Translations under genes and position numbers: made by a program | Notes under the pieces: model-generated | Database searches by the model: none | Seen by the model: only the letters and a program-made list of their open reading frames with translations | Told to the model about the DNA's origin: nothing | DNA from: Kocuria palustris | Lineage (GTDB): Bacteria; Actinomycetota; Actinomycetes; Actinomycetales; Micrococcaceae | Assembly (NCBI RefSeq): GCF_007666205.1 | Contig: NZ_VDOR01000001.1 | Coordinates: forward strand, 62,001-126,000 | Direction of reading: 5' to 3' | DNA length: 64,000 nucleotides | In this document: one piece after another, positions 17,027 to 25,040 of the stretch | Layout: every line of letters begins with the position of its first letter | Numbering within the stretch: the first letter of the stretch is position 1

Positions 17027-17056
17027 ATCATACGGTCGGATGCGGCGGGCTCGTCA
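17027..17056 (-). promoter_or_regulatory. glgC promoter
   Basis: Minus strand: TGACGA (17051-17056), 18-base spacer, TATGAT (17027-17032), then about 35 bases to the ATG at 16991 including the GAGGAGA ribosome site. This is the best two-box housekeeping-type promoter in this part of the window. Confidence 0.6.
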
Positions 17057-17152
17057 TGGGCGTGCCATAGTGTCCCGGTCCCCGGCCCGTCCACCGGCCC
17101 CGCCGCGTCCGCTGCCCCGGGCGCCGGCGGCCCCACGTCCACGAACGGATCC

Positions 17153-17590
17153 ATGTCCCCCTCAGCAGACACCTCCTCCCCGGTCGCCCTCGATCCGGAC
17201 GCGCGCTGTCCCTGCGGCTCCGGCGACGTCTACGGCGGCTGCTGCCTGCCCCTGCACCGCGGCAGGAAGGCGCCCACGGCCGAGGCCCTCATGCGCTCGC
17301 GCTTCAGCGCCTTCGCCCTGGGCGACGAGCAGCACCTCCTGCGCACCTGGCACCCGGAGACCCGCCCCGCATCCGTCGACCTGGACCCCGAGCTGCGCTG
17401 GTACCGCCTCGACGTCCACGGCGCCACCGGCGGCGGGCCGTTCGAGGACTGGGGCACCGTCGACTTCACCGCCCACTACCGTCCGGTCCCGGGCGCCGAC
17501 GGCCCCCGCGGCAGCCAGCGCGAGAACTCCCGCTTCCGCCGCGTCGACGGGCAGTGGCTCTACCTGGACGGGGCGCTCTACTCGGTCTGA
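17153..17590 (+). CDS. YchJ family protein with SEC-C metal-binding motif
   Basis: A 145-residue cytoplasmic protein. Residues ~16-30 contain CPCGSGDVYGGCC, the SEC-C zinc-binding motif, followed by LHRGRKAPTAEALMRSRFSAFALGD, the start of the YchJ NTF2-like domain. The C-terminus NSRFRRVDGQWLYLDGALYS is the conserved end of the family. Length is typical. ATG at 17153 is the first start that places the motif correctly; its ribosome site is weak. It is divergent from glgC and probably transcribed alone. The family has no proven function beyond likely metal binding. Confidence 0.88.
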   Translation: MSPSADTSSPVALDPDARCPCGSGDVYGGCCLPLHRGRKAPTAEALMRSRFSAFALGDEQHLLRTWHPETRPASVDLDPELRWYRLDVHGATGGGPFEDWGTVDFTAHYRPVPGADGPRGSQRENSRFRRVDGQWLYLDGALYSV

Positions 17591-17699
17591 GCCCCGCCGC
17601 CCGGCCGGCTGCGCCGGCTCCGGGGAACGGACCCGCGCATGTGCTCGGCCCCACACCGGCGGGGCCGCTCCCGGCCCGGCGCGGCGGGCGGGGCGGTCG

Positions 17700-17705
17700 T
17701 AGAAT
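17700..17705 (+). promoter_or_regulatory. -10 box of the purine permease gene
   Basis: TAGAAT lies 59 bases before the permease ATG, giving an expected leader of about 52 bases. No clear -35 hexamer stands out in the GC-rich sequence ahead of it. Confidence 0.45.
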
Positions 17706-17763
17706 CGGCTGATCCGTCGGCACCGGCCCCGCTCGACGGCGCCCTTCTCGAGAGAGCCGCACC

Positions 17764-19347
17764 ATGTCCTCACCCTCCTCGCGCCCTTCGTCGCAGCCCC
17801 CCTGGGAGCACGCCGGCGCACCCGTCGAGCACACGGCCCCGGCGAGCGGGCAGCCCGCGCCCCGGTCCGGCCCCTCCGCCGTCGCCGATCCCCCCGGCCG
17901 CTCCGAGCCGGGCGGGCGGCCCGCGCCCAAGAACCGTCTGGACCGCTGGTTCATGATCTCGGAGCGCGGCTCGACGGTCGGCCGCGAGGTCCGCGGCGGC
18001 ATCGCGACGTTCATCGCCATGAGCTACATCGTGGTGCTCAACCCGCTCGTGCTCGGCCTCGGCGCCGACTCCGCGGGCGCCACGCTCGGCGTCGACCGCG
18101 TGGCCGCCATGACCGCGCTCATCGGCGGCGTGATGACCCTCCTGATGGGCGTCGTGGCCAAGGCCCCGTTCGCCGTCGCCACGGGCCTGGGCGTCAACGC
18201 CTTCCTGGCCGTCACGATCGCCACGACCCCCGGGCTCACCTGGGCGCAGGCGATGGGGCTGGTGATCTGGGCCGGGCTCATCATGTTCGTGCTCGTGCTC
18301 ACCGGCTTCCGCACCGCGGTCTTCAACGCGGTCCCGGCCTCGCTGAAGTCGGCGATCGTCGTGGGCATCGGCCTGTTCATCGCCCTCGTCGGGCTCGTCA
18401 ACTCCGGGTTCGTGCGCCGCATGCCCGATGCCGCGGGCACCACCGTCCCCGTGGACCTCGGGGTGGGCGGCGAGCTCATCGGGTGGCCGCTGCTGACCTT
18501 CGTGCTGACGCTGCTGGTGACGATCACGCTGATGGTGCGCAACGTGCGCGGCGCGATCCTGATCGCCGTCGTGCTCGGCACGGTCCTGGCCCATGTCCTC
18601 GAGGCCGTCGTGCCCTCGGGCTCCTCGGCCGACTCCCCGACCGGCTGGTCGCTCGTCGTGCCCTCGACGCCCACGGGCCTGTTCTCCCTGCCGGACCTCT
18701 CCCTCATCGGCGACGCCGATCCCGTGGGGCTGTGGTCCCAGCTCGGCGTCACGACCGTGCTGCTGCTGATCTTCACGATCCTGCTGTCGATCTTCTTCGA
18801 CGCCATGGGGACCATGGTGGGGCTCTCCGAGCAGGCGGGCCTGGTCCGCGACGGGAAGATCGACAACGTCGACCGCGTGCTGCTCGTCGACGCGGCCGGC
18901 GCGGTCGCGGGCGGCGTCGGCTCGGTGTCGTCGAACCAGATCTTCGTGGAGTCCTCGACGGGCATCGCCGAGGGCGCGCGCACCGGCCTGGCCAACGTGG
19001 TCACGGGCCTGCTGTTCCTGGCGGCCATGTTCATCACCCCGCTCGTCGAGGTGGTCCCGTTCGAGGCGGTGGCCCCGGCCATGGTCGTCGTGGGCTTCCT
19101 GATGGCCAAGAACGTCGTGCGCATCGACTGGGACGACTGGGGCATCGCCGTGCCGTCGTTCCTCACGTTCGTGCTCATGCCGTTCACGTACTCGATCGCC
19201 GACGGCATCGGCGCGGGCTTCATCTCCTACGTGTTCATCCGCGTGGTGCAGGGCCGCATCCGGGAGATCCACCCGCTCATGTGGGTGGTCGCGGCGGCCT
19301 TCGTGGCGTACTTCGGCATCGGCGTGATCGAGGGCTGGCTCGCCTGA
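17764..19347 (+). CDS. NCS2 family purine permease (guanine/hypoxanthine, AzgA/GhxP-like)
   Basis: A 527-residue transporter. The first ~60 residues are Ser/Pro-rich and likely disordered; the permease begins near WFMISERGSTVGREVRGGIATF, and the next segment MSYIVVLNP is diagnostic of the AzgA branch of NCS2 transporters. Helices run to the C-terminus, with further family motifs ATGLGVNAFLAVTI and ILLSIFFDAMGTMVG. It would import adenine, guanine or hypoxanthine with protons. A phosphoribosyltransferase that could trap such bases is 6 kb away at 25041. It stands alone, convergent with the SpeE-like gene. Confidence 0.9.
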   Translation: MSSPSSRPSSQPPWEHAGAPVEHTAPASGQPAPRSGPSAVADPPGRSEPGGRPAPKNRLDRWFMISERGSTVGREVRGGIATFIAMSYIVVLNPLVLGLGADSAGATLGVDRVAAMTALIGGVMTLLMGVVAKAPFAVATGLGVNAFLAVTIATTPGLTWAQAMGLVIWAGLIMFVLVLTGFRTAVFNAVPASLKSAIVVGIGLFIALVGLVNSGFVRRMPDAAGTTVPVDLGVGGELIGWPLLTFVLTLLVTITLMVRNVRGAILIAVVLGTVLAHVLEAVVPSGSSADSPTGWSLVVPSTPTGLFSLPDLSLIGDADPVGLWSQLGVTTVLLLIFTILLSIFFDAMGTMVGLSEQAGLVRDGKIDNVDRVLLVDAAGAVAGGVGSVSSNQIFVESSTGIAEGARTGLANVVTGLLFLAAMFITPLVEVVPFEAVAPAMVVVGFLMAKNVVRIDWDDWGIAVPSFLTFVLMPFTYSIADGIGAGFISYVFIRVVQGRIREIHPLMWVVAAAFVAYFGIGVIEGWLA

Positions 19348-19368
19348 GCCCTGCCGAAAGAGCACTCC

Positions 19369-19396
19369 CCTGCGCTGCGGCCGCCTACAGCGCAGG
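19369..19396. terminator. Bidirectional hairpin between permease and SpeE-like gene
   Basis: Nine-base arms CCTGCGCTG (19369-19377) and CAGCGCAGG (19388-19396) with a 10-base loop, placed 22 bases after the permease stop and reaching into the last codons of the convergent gene. No U-tract follows, as is common in this GC-rich DNA. Confidence 0.55.
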
Positions 19397-20290
19397 AGAG
19401 CGCCCTGTCGGCATGCGGGGGTCGCGGCGGGGCGGGGTCGTCCCGGCGAAGGCGCGCACCCAGCTCGCGTCCTTGTGCTGGGCGGGCACCGGATCGATCA
19501 GCAGCTCGCGCTCCATGGCCGCGGCCTCCGGGGAGGCGGCCATGGGCAGCGGCGCGTGCGAGGCGGCCAGGACGACGTTGCCGTAGCGCCGCCCCTTGAG
19601 CATCGCGGGATCGGCGATCGCGGCGACGTGGCCGAACACCTCCCGCAGGGCGGCGGCCTCGGCGCGGGCGCCCTGGAGGTCGCGGGTGTCGCCCACGTTC
19701 AGCAGGTACAGCCCGCCGGGGGCCAGCACGCGATCGACCTGGCGGGCGAACTCGACGGTGGTCAGCGGCTCGGGCGTCACGGCTCCGGCGAAGACGTCGC
19801 GGATCACGACCTCCCGGGTGGACTCGGTCAGCGACTCGGTGACCTCCCGGGCCTCCCCCGCACGCACACGCAGCAGCGGGGCGCGGGGCAGGTCGAACCA
19901 CCCGCGCACGAGCTCGACCAGCCGGGCGTCCAGCTCGACGACCACTTGCCGCGCCTGCGGCCACTGCCAGTGCACCCAGCGCGCCATGGAGCACGCGCCT
20001 CCGCCCAGGTGCAGCACCCGCAGCGACGACGGCTCCAGGTGCGCACCCACGTGCATGCGCAGCACCGCGGCCATCCAGCGCATGTACTCGAAGTCGAGCT
20101 GGTCGGGGCGGGCGGGATCCACGTGCGAGGACGGGACGCCGTTGACCAGCACGGTCCAGGCTCCCGGGCTCAGATCATCGGGGCGCAGCTCGACGCTCCC
20201 CGTGGTGATCGGCCAGGTCCCGGCCTGCAGCGCATCCGGATCCGCAGCTGCCTGCTCGTCCGCTCTGCGGCCCCTGCGCTGTCGACCCAT
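19385..20290 (-). CDS. Spermidine synthase-like methyltransferase-fold protein
   Basis: A 301-residue protein with the SpeE/SpmSyn nucleotide-binding fold: LRVLHLGGGACSMARWVHW (about residues 89-107), VVVELDARLVELVRGWF and VVIRDVFAGAVTPEPLTTVEF. The standard GGGDGG of true spermidine synthases is changed to GGGACS, so polyamine synthesis is doubtful; many actinobacterial proteins of this type have unknown substrates. The ATG at 20290 is seven bases after TAGACT (20298-20303), whose first three bases are the TAG stop of the upstream acetyltransferase gene. It lies downstream of the GNAT and thiamine-binding genes on the same strand. Confidence 0.75.
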   Translation of the reverse strand: MGRQRRGRRADEQAAADPDALQAGTWPITTGSVELRPDDLSPGAWTVLVNGVPSSHVDPARPDQLDFEYMRWMAAVLRMHVGAHLEPSSLRVLHLGGGACSMARWVHWQWPQARQVVVELDARLVELVRGWFDLPRAPLLRVRAGEAREVTESLTESTREVVIRDVFAGAVTPEPLTTVEFARQVDRVLAPGGLYLLNVGDTRDLQGARAEAAALREVFGHVAAIADPAMLKGRRYGNVVLAASHAPLPMAASPEAAAMERELLIDPVPAQHKDASWVRAFAGTTPPRRDPRMPTGRSPAL

Positions 20291-20297
20291 GCGCCTC

Positions 20298-20303
20298 AGT
20301 CTA
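20298..20303 (-). promoter_or_regulatory. -10 box made partly from a stop codon
   Basis: TAGACT is followed by seven bases and the ATG of the SpeE-like gene. Its TAG is also the stop codon of the GNAT gene, so transcription of the downstream gene can begin at, or just before, its own ATG, independently of the upstream pair. Confidence 0.5.
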
Positions 20304-20837
20304 GGAGCGCCGCATCCGGTAGGTGTCCTGCCCGGACCAGGGGCCGTCGGCGGGGAAGCGCCGCCCGATCTCGCGGAAGCCGTGCTTGCGGTAGAAGGCC
20401 TCGGCCCGCTCGTTGCCGCTCATGATCCAGAGGTAGACCGGCTCGTCCCCTCCGGCCGCGGCCTCGAGCAGCCGGGCGCCCAGGCCCGAGCCGTGCGTGC
20501 TCTCGAGCGTGTAGAGCTTCACGAGCTCCCGCTCCGGGGCCAGCTGCGGCTCGAGCTCCAGCTCCCACTCCAGCGGCCCGCGGCACAGCGATGCGAAGCC
20601 CACGGCCTCGCCGCGCGCGTCCTCCGCGAGCACCACCAGCCGGTCGGGATCCGTCAAGAACTCGCGGTCCTCCGCGGCGATGTCGGCGACGGAGTCCTCG
20701 CCCAGCAGGGCCTCGACGAACTCCGCCCCGTACAGCGGCAGATAGGTCTCCCGCAGGCACGCGACGTGCAGGCGGGTCAGCTGCTCGGCGTCGTCGGGTC
20801 CGGCGGTCCGCAGCGCGAAGCCGGCCGAGGCGCTCAG
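20301..20837 (-). CDS. GNAT family N-acetyltransferase, probable CTG start
   Basis: A 178-residue acetyltransferase. FALRTAGPDDAEQLTRLHV opens the GNAT fold; the acetyl-CoA loop is in LYTLESTHGSGLGARLLEAA (about 115-134), and YLWIMSGNERAEAFYRKHGFREIG is the classic C-terminal half (parts: NERAEAFYRKHGF). There is no ATG, GTG or TTG before the domain. The frame opens with a CTG at 20837 that overlaps the previous stop as CTGA and sits five bases after GAGGAG, so I take CTG as the start, coupled to the thiamine-binding gene. Substrate is unknown. Confidence 0.8.
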   Translation of the reverse strand: MSASAGFALRTAGPDDAEQLTRLHVACLRETYLPLYGAEFVEALLGEDSVADIAAEDREFLTDPDRLVVLAEDARGEAVGFASLCRGPLEWELELEPQLAPERELVKLYTLESTHGSGLGARLLEAAAGGDEPVYLWIMSGNERAEAFYRKHGFREIGRRFPADGPWSGQDTYRMRRS

Positions 20838-21184
20838 GACGACTCCTCGGGAGCCTGACCGGGGCGCCCGCCCTCGAGCTGCTGACGCTGGATGGCGGCC
20901 TCGAGGCGCTCGACCTTGCCGTCGATCTCGCCCGTGTGCCCGGGGCGGATGTCCGCCTTGAGCACGAGCGAGACGCGGGGGCCGTAGCGCCCGACGGCCT
21001 CGGTGGCCTCCTTCACGACGGCCATGACCTCGTCCCACTCGCCCTCGACCGAGGTGAACATCGAGTCTGTGCGGTGCGGCAGGCCGGAGTCGCGGACCAC
21101 CTGGACGGCGGCGGCGACGGCGTCGTGGACGGAGCCGGCGGGATTGTCCCCGCCCATGGGCGATACGGAGAAGGCGACGATCAT
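20834..21184 (-). CDS. MTH1187/YkoF-type thiamine-binding protein
   Basis: A 116-residue protein of the MTH1187 (DUF77) family, small ferredoxin-like folds that bind thiamine or hydroxymethylpyrimidine. It begins MIVAFSVSPMGGDNPAGSVHD and has MFTSVEGEWDEVMAVVKEA and VSLVLKADIRPG, the conserved parts of the family. ATG at 21184 is six bases after TAGGCT, so the mRNA is probably leaderless. It overlaps the GNAT gene and faces the pta gene across a 322-base spacer. No thiamine transport or TPP riboswitch signature is present nearby. Confidence 0.85.
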   Translation of the reverse strand: MIVAFSVSPMGGDNPAGSVHDAVAAAVQVVRDSGLPHRTDSMFTSVEGEWDEVMAVVKEATEAVGRYGPRVSLVLKADIRPGHTGEIDGKVERLEAAIQRQQLEGGRPGQAPEESS

Positions 21185-21506
21185 GCCCCCAGCCTAGGCC
21201 GACCCGCGGGCATCCGGACAGGCCCGCGGGCGCCCAGGGGGGGGAGCTCGGCCTCGGGCGTCGACTCCGTGCCGGACGCGCCCCGCCCCGGTCGCGACCG
21301 CCGCCGCGAGCGGCGGCAGCCGGCGGCGGCCGCGGAAGCGCGGATGCGAATTCCCGGGGAAGCCCGGGCAACCCCGGGCCCGGCGTCGGGGCCACGACCT
21401 AGGCTGAGGGGCAGACCGGCCCGTGCGCCCGTCGACGCGCTCGGGACCGGACCGGCTGCGCGCGGGGCGGGGCACGGAGACGACCTCACCGAGGAGGAGC
21501 ATCCCC
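21185..21506 (+). promoter_or_regulatory. Divergent spacer with the pta promoter
   Basis: Gene-free stretch of 322 bases. On the plus strand TAGGCT at 21400-21405 is the likely -10 of pta, giving a leader of about 95 bases that ends in GAGGAGGAG before the pta ATG. Around 21352-21381 three imperfect CCCGGG-rich palindromes follow each other closely. I see no protein-coding signal on either strand. Confidence 0.5.
21191..21196 (-). promoter_or_regulatory. Leaderless -10 box of the thiamine-binding gene
   Basis: Minus strand TAGGCT-GGGGGC-ATG. The six-base spacing places the start of transcription at or beside the start codon; GGGGG could alternatively act as a very short ribosome site. Confidence 0.5.
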
Positions 21507-23600
21507 ATGACCCAAGGCATCTACCTCAGCGCCATGACGCCGGCCGCCGGCAAGTCCCTGATCGCACTGGGCCTGACGGACACCCTGTTCAAGAACTCGG
21601 ACCGCGTGGGCTTCCTGCGCCCGGTGCACCTGGGCGAGACCCCGGAGCAGGACCCCATGCTCGCGCTCATGGCGCAGACCTTCGAGCTGCCCCCGGAGCG
21701 CTGCCGCGGCGCCGTGACCCTGGAGCGCTGCCGCGAGCTGCTGGCCTCGGGGGACCACGACGCCCTCGACTCGGCGGCCGTGGACGCCTATGCCGAGATG
21801 GCCGAGCACTGCGACGTCATCGTGGTCGACGGCACCGACCTGCTGGCCCACAACGCGGCCACCGCGGAGTTCGACCTCAACGCCCGGCTGGCCAACGACA
21901 TGGGCTGCTCGGTCCTGGCCGTCATCGGCGGGCAGCAGGCGGAGCAGCCCAAGGACCTGCTCAACGCCGTCGAGGTCACCCGCACCGAGCTGCGCGACGC
22001 CAAGTGCGACATCTTCGCGATCATGGTCAACCGCTGCCCGGCGGACTGGGTCGACGAGGTCGCCCAGAACGCCCAGCGCGGAGCCCACAACCTGCCGGTC
22101 TACGTGATCCCGGAGGTCCCCGAGGTCATCAGCCCCACGGTCGAGGAGCTCGTCGAGTCGGCGGGCCTGAGCACCGAGCTGACCGACGTCACCCTGGACC
22201 GCGACATCAAGGGCGTGAAGATCGCGGCCATGAACGTCGAGCACTTCCTGGACCTGCTCGCCGACGGCGACCTCGTCATCGCCCCCGGCGACCGCTCGGA
22301 CGTCCTGATGTCGACCCTGGCCGCCGCGCTCGCCCCGGATCAGGCCACCCCGGCCGGCGTGCTGCTCACGGGGGGCTTCGTGCCCCAGGGCCTCGTCCGC
22401 TCGTTCCTGACCGGGGCGCCGTTCCCCGTGCTGACCACCGAGGACGACACCTACACGGCGGCCCATCGCGTGCGCGCGTCCCGCGGCCGCATCGTCAAGG
22501 GCGGGCCCCGCAAGACGGCGGCCGCGCTGGGCGCGTGGTCCAAGCGCGTCGACGGCGCCGAGCTCGCCGATCGCCTGCGCCTCGAGCGCCCCGAGCGCCG
22601 GACCCCGCTGCGCTTCCTCCACGAACTCGTGGAGAAGGCCCGCTCGGACCGCCGCACGATCGTGCTGCCCGAGGGCGACGATCCCCGCATCCTGCGCGCC
22701 GCGGAGATGATCCACCGCCGCAGCTTCTGCGACCTGGTGATCCTGGGCGAGCCCGACGAGGTCGCGCGGCTGTGCGATGCCGAGGGCATCGACCTGGACT
22801 TCGAGGCCGACGGGCTCGAGCTGATCGACTTCCGCAACGACGAGCAGCGCCGCGAGCGCTATGCCGATGCCTACGTCGAGCACCGCAAGCACAAGGGCAT
22901 GGACAAGGACACCGCCCTGGAGCGCATGCTCGACGGCTCGTACTTCGGCACCATGATGGTCCAGCTCGGCGACGTCGACGGCATGGTCTCGGGCGCGGCC
23001 CACACGACCGCCAACACCATCCGCCCCGCCCTCGAGTTCGTGAAGACGAAGGAGGGCGTCGGCGTCGTCTCCTCGGTGTTCTTCATGCTCCTGGCCGACC
23101 GCGTGCTGGTCTACGGCGACTGCGCTGTGAACCCCAACCCGGATGCGCAGCAGCTGGCCGACATCGCCAAGGCCTCGGCGCGCACCGCCCGCGACTTCGG
23201 CGTCGATCCGCGCGTGGCCATGCTGTCCTACTCGACCGGCAGCTCCGGGTCGGGCGAGGACGTCGAGCGCGTCACCGAGGCGACCCGGATCGTGCAGGAG
23301 GCCGGTCCGGACTTCCCGGTCGAGGGCCCCATCCAGTACGACGCCGCCGTGGACGCCTCGATCGCCCAGAAGAAGCTGCCCGGCTCCGAGGTCGCCGGCC
23401 AGGCCACCGTCTTCGTGTTCCCGGACCTGAACACCGGGAACAACACGTACAAGGCCGTCCAGCAGTCCGCCGGCGCCGTGGCCGTGGGCCCGGTCCTGCA
23501 GGGGCTGCGCAAGCCCGTCAACGACCTCTCCCGCGGCACCACGGTCGAGGACATCGTCAACACGGTGGCCATCACCGCGATCCAGGCCCAGAAGGGCTGA
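21507..23600 (+). CDS. pta: Phosphate acetyltransferase, long form
   Basis: A 697-residue enzyme interconverting acetyl-CoA and acetyl phosphate. The N-terminal ~220 residues are a BioD-like P-loop domain (YLSAMTPAAGKSLIALGL), then a DRTGG-type regulatory domain (GVKIAAMNVEHFLDLLADGDLVI region, e.g. GDRSDVLMSTLAA), and from about residue 370 the catalytic PTA_PTB domain (RTIVLPEGDDPRILRAAEM, GAAHTTANTIRPAL, MLSYSTGSSGSGE, FVFPDLNTGNNTYKAVQ). The order is that of long E. coli-like Pta. Start ATG 21507 follows GAGGAGGAG; codons before it are not supported. ackA follows after 98 bases. Confidence 0.97.
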   Translation: MTQGIYLSAMTPAAGKSLIALGLTDTLFKNSDRVGFLRPVHLGETPEQDPMLALMAQTFELPPERCRGAVTLERCRELLASGDHDALDSAAVDAYAEMAEHCDVIVVDGTDLLAHNAATAEFDLNARLANDMGCSVLAVIGGQQAEQPKDLLNAVEVTRTELRDAKCDIFAIMVNRCPADWVDEVAQNAQRGAHNLPVYVIPEVPEVISPTVEELVESAGLSTELTDVTLDRDIKGVKIAAMNVEHFLDLLADGDLVIAPGDRSDVLMSTLAAALAPDQATPAGVLLTGGFVPQGLVRSFLTGAPFPVLTTEDDTYTAAHRVRASRGRIVKGGPRKTAAALGAWSKRVDGAELADRLRLERPERRTPLRFLHELVEKARSDRRTIVLPEGDDPRILRAAEMIHRRSFCDLVILGEPDEVARLCDAEGIDLDFEADGLELIDFRNDEQRRERYADAYVEHRKHKGMDKDTALERMLDGSYFGTMMVQLGDVDGMVSGAAHTTANTIRPALEFVKTKEGVGVVSSVFFMLLADRVLVYGDCAVNPNPDAQQLADIAKASARTARDFGVDPRVAMLSYSTGSSGSGEDVERVTEATRIVQEAGPDFPVEGPIQYDAAVDASIAQKKLPGSEVAGQATVFVFPDLNTGNNTYKAVQQSAGAVAVGPVLQGLRKPVNDLSRGTTVEDIVNTVAITAIQAQKG

Positions 23601-23613
23601 TCCCCCGCCGGCT

Positions 23614-23641
23614 CCCGAGCCGCCGCACCCGGCGGCTCGGG
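23614..23641 (+). terminator. Intercistronic hairpin between pta and ackA
   Basis: Perfect 11-bp arms CCCGAGCCGCC (23614-23624) and GGCGGCTCGGG (23631-23641) around a six-base loop, 14 bases after the pta stop and 58 before ackA. It may terminate part of the transcripts or act as an RNA-stability barrier that lets Pta and AckA levels differ. Confidence 0.5.
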
Positions 23642-23698
23642 CCGCCTTCGGCCGTCCCCGGCCACCCCGACCACCCGCCTCCCCACCGAAGGAGTCCC

Positions 23699-24928
23699 AT
23701 GCTCATCCTCGTCGTCAACTGCGGCTCGTCCTCCCTCAAGTACCAGGTGCGGGAGGTCGTCGCCCCCGAGGGCAGCGAGCCCTCGCAGTACACGTCGTCC
23801 ATGCCCCGCGTGGACGAGCTCGTGAACATCGAGCAGGCCACCCAGGGCGCCGAGGGCGGCGAGGTCCTCACCGAGGGACTGATCCAGAACATCGGCACGT
23901 CCGAGGTCGAGAACCACACGCAGGCCCTGGACATCCTGGCCGAGCGCCTCGAGGAGGAGCTCGGCGACCGGACGATCGACGCCGCCGGCCACCGCGTGGT
24001 GCACGGCGGCGAGCGGTTCTCCGCCCCGGTGCTCGTCAGCAACGAGATCATCCGCGCCGTCGAGCGCCTGGCCCCGCTGGCGCCGCTGCACAATCCGGCC
24101 CACGCCCTGGGCCTGCGCGCGATCCAGCGCAAGTGGCCGCACCTGCCGCAGGTCTGCGTCTTCGACACCGCCTTCCACCGCTCCATGCCGGAGCACGCGT
24201 GGCGCTACGCGCTGCCCGAGGAGATGTACTCCGAGTACGGCATCCGCCGCTACGGGTTCCACGGGACCTCGCACGACTACGTCACGGGCGAGGCGGCCCG
24301 ATTCCTGGGCATCGACCGCGATCGGTTCGACGCCGTGGTGGCCCACCTGGGCAACGGCGCCTCGGCCACCGCGATCAGGGGCGGGAGGTCCTACGACACC
24401 TCGATGGGCTACACCCCGCTGGCGGGGCTGATCATGGGCACGCGCACGGGCGACCTGGACCCGTCGATCGTCACCGCCCTGCTCGAGCGCTACCCCGACA
24501 TGGACGCCGGGCGACTCGACCGGATCATGAACAAGGAGTCCGGGCTCCAGGCGCTGGCCGGGCACTCGGACATGCGCACGGTCGAGGAGCGGGCCCAGTC
24601 GGGCGACGAGCGCGCGGAGCTGGCCCTGGAGATGACGGCCTACCGCCTGGCCAAGTACATCGGCGGCTACCACGTGGCCGTCGGCGGCGCGCAGGCGCTG
24701 ATCTTCACCGCCGGCATCGGCGAGAACGCCGACGGCTTCCGCGAGCGGACGGTCTCGAAGCTGGGCGCACTGGGCGCGAAGCTCGACCCGCAGGCCAATG
24801 CGGTGCGCGGCGACGAGACCCGCCGCATCTCCGCCCCGGACTCGGAGCTGGAGATCCTGGTGGTCCCGACCGACGAGGAGCGCGCGATCGCCGAGGCCAC
24901 CGCCTCGCTGGTCAGCCGGCGGCGCTGA
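23699..24928 (+). CDS. ackA: Acetate kinase
   Basis: A 409-residue acetokinase converting acetyl phosphate and ADP into acetate and ATP. Family signatures are all present: ILVVNCGSSSLKYQV at the N-terminus, AGHRVVHGGERFSAPVL, FDTAFHRSMPEHAWRYALP with the catalytic Asp, RYGFHGTSHDYV, HLGNGASATAIRGGRSYDTSMG and FTAGIGENADGFRE. Residues ~20-45 form an acidic insertion compared with shorter homologs. ATG 23699 is preceded by GAAGGAG. Together with Pta it makes the overflow or acetate-assimilation pathway. A strong bidirectional hairpin ends the unit. Confidence 0.98.
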   Translation: MLILVVNCGSSSLKYQVREVVAPEGSEPSQYTSSMPRVDELVNIEQATQGAEGGEVLTEGLIQNIGTSEVENHTQALDILAERLEEELGDRTIDAAGHRVVHGGERFSAPVLVSNEIIRAVERLAPLAPLHNPAHALGLRAIQRKWPHLPQVCVFDTAFHRSMPEHAWRYALPEEMYSEYGIRRYGFHGTSHDYVTGEAARFLGIDRDRFDAVVAHLGNGASATAIRGGRSYDTSMGYTPLAGLIMGTRTGDLDPSIVTALLERYPDMDAGRLDRIMNKESGLQALAGHSDMRTVEERAQSGDERAELALEMTAYRLAKYIGGYHVAVGGAQALIFTAGIGENADGFRERTVSKLGALGAKLDPQANAVRGDETRRISAPDSELEILVVPTDEERAIAEATASLVSRRR

Positions 24929-24958
24929 GCCCCTCGGCGGCGCTCGCCCCGCAGGACG

Positions 24959-24995
24959 AGGAGCCCCCGATGCCGTGACGGCATCGGGGGCTCCT
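24959..24995. terminator. Strong bidirectional terminator after ackA
   Basis: A perfect 17-bp stem with a TGA triloop (arms 24959-24975 and 24979-24995; core GAGCCCCCGATGCCG). It lies 30 bases after the ackA stop and 45 after the convergent phosphoribosyltransferase stop, so it serves both. No T-run flanks it. Confidence 0.85.
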
Positions 24996-25040
24996 GCTCG
25001 CGGGCCTCCCTGCACGAAGGCGGGGCGCCGGTCTGAGGCG

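Noticed and set aside
17770-19365. A 531-codon His/Asp/Arg-rich frame antisense to the purine permease
   Set aside because: The permease has full family motifs; the antisense frame is composition-driven.
19385-20290. True spermidine synthase
   Set aside because: The GGGDGG motif is changed and no decarboxylase for S-adenosylmethionine is nearby; kept as SpeE-like only.
20834-21184. TPP riboswitch linked to the thiamine-binding gene
   Set aside because: The gene appears leaderless and no thi-box sequence is seen upstream.
20591-24928. A 1445-codon plus-strand frame spanning the thiamine-binding gene, pta and ackA
   Set aside because: Only its last part (from 23699) is ackA; the rest is out of frame with pta and has shadow composition.
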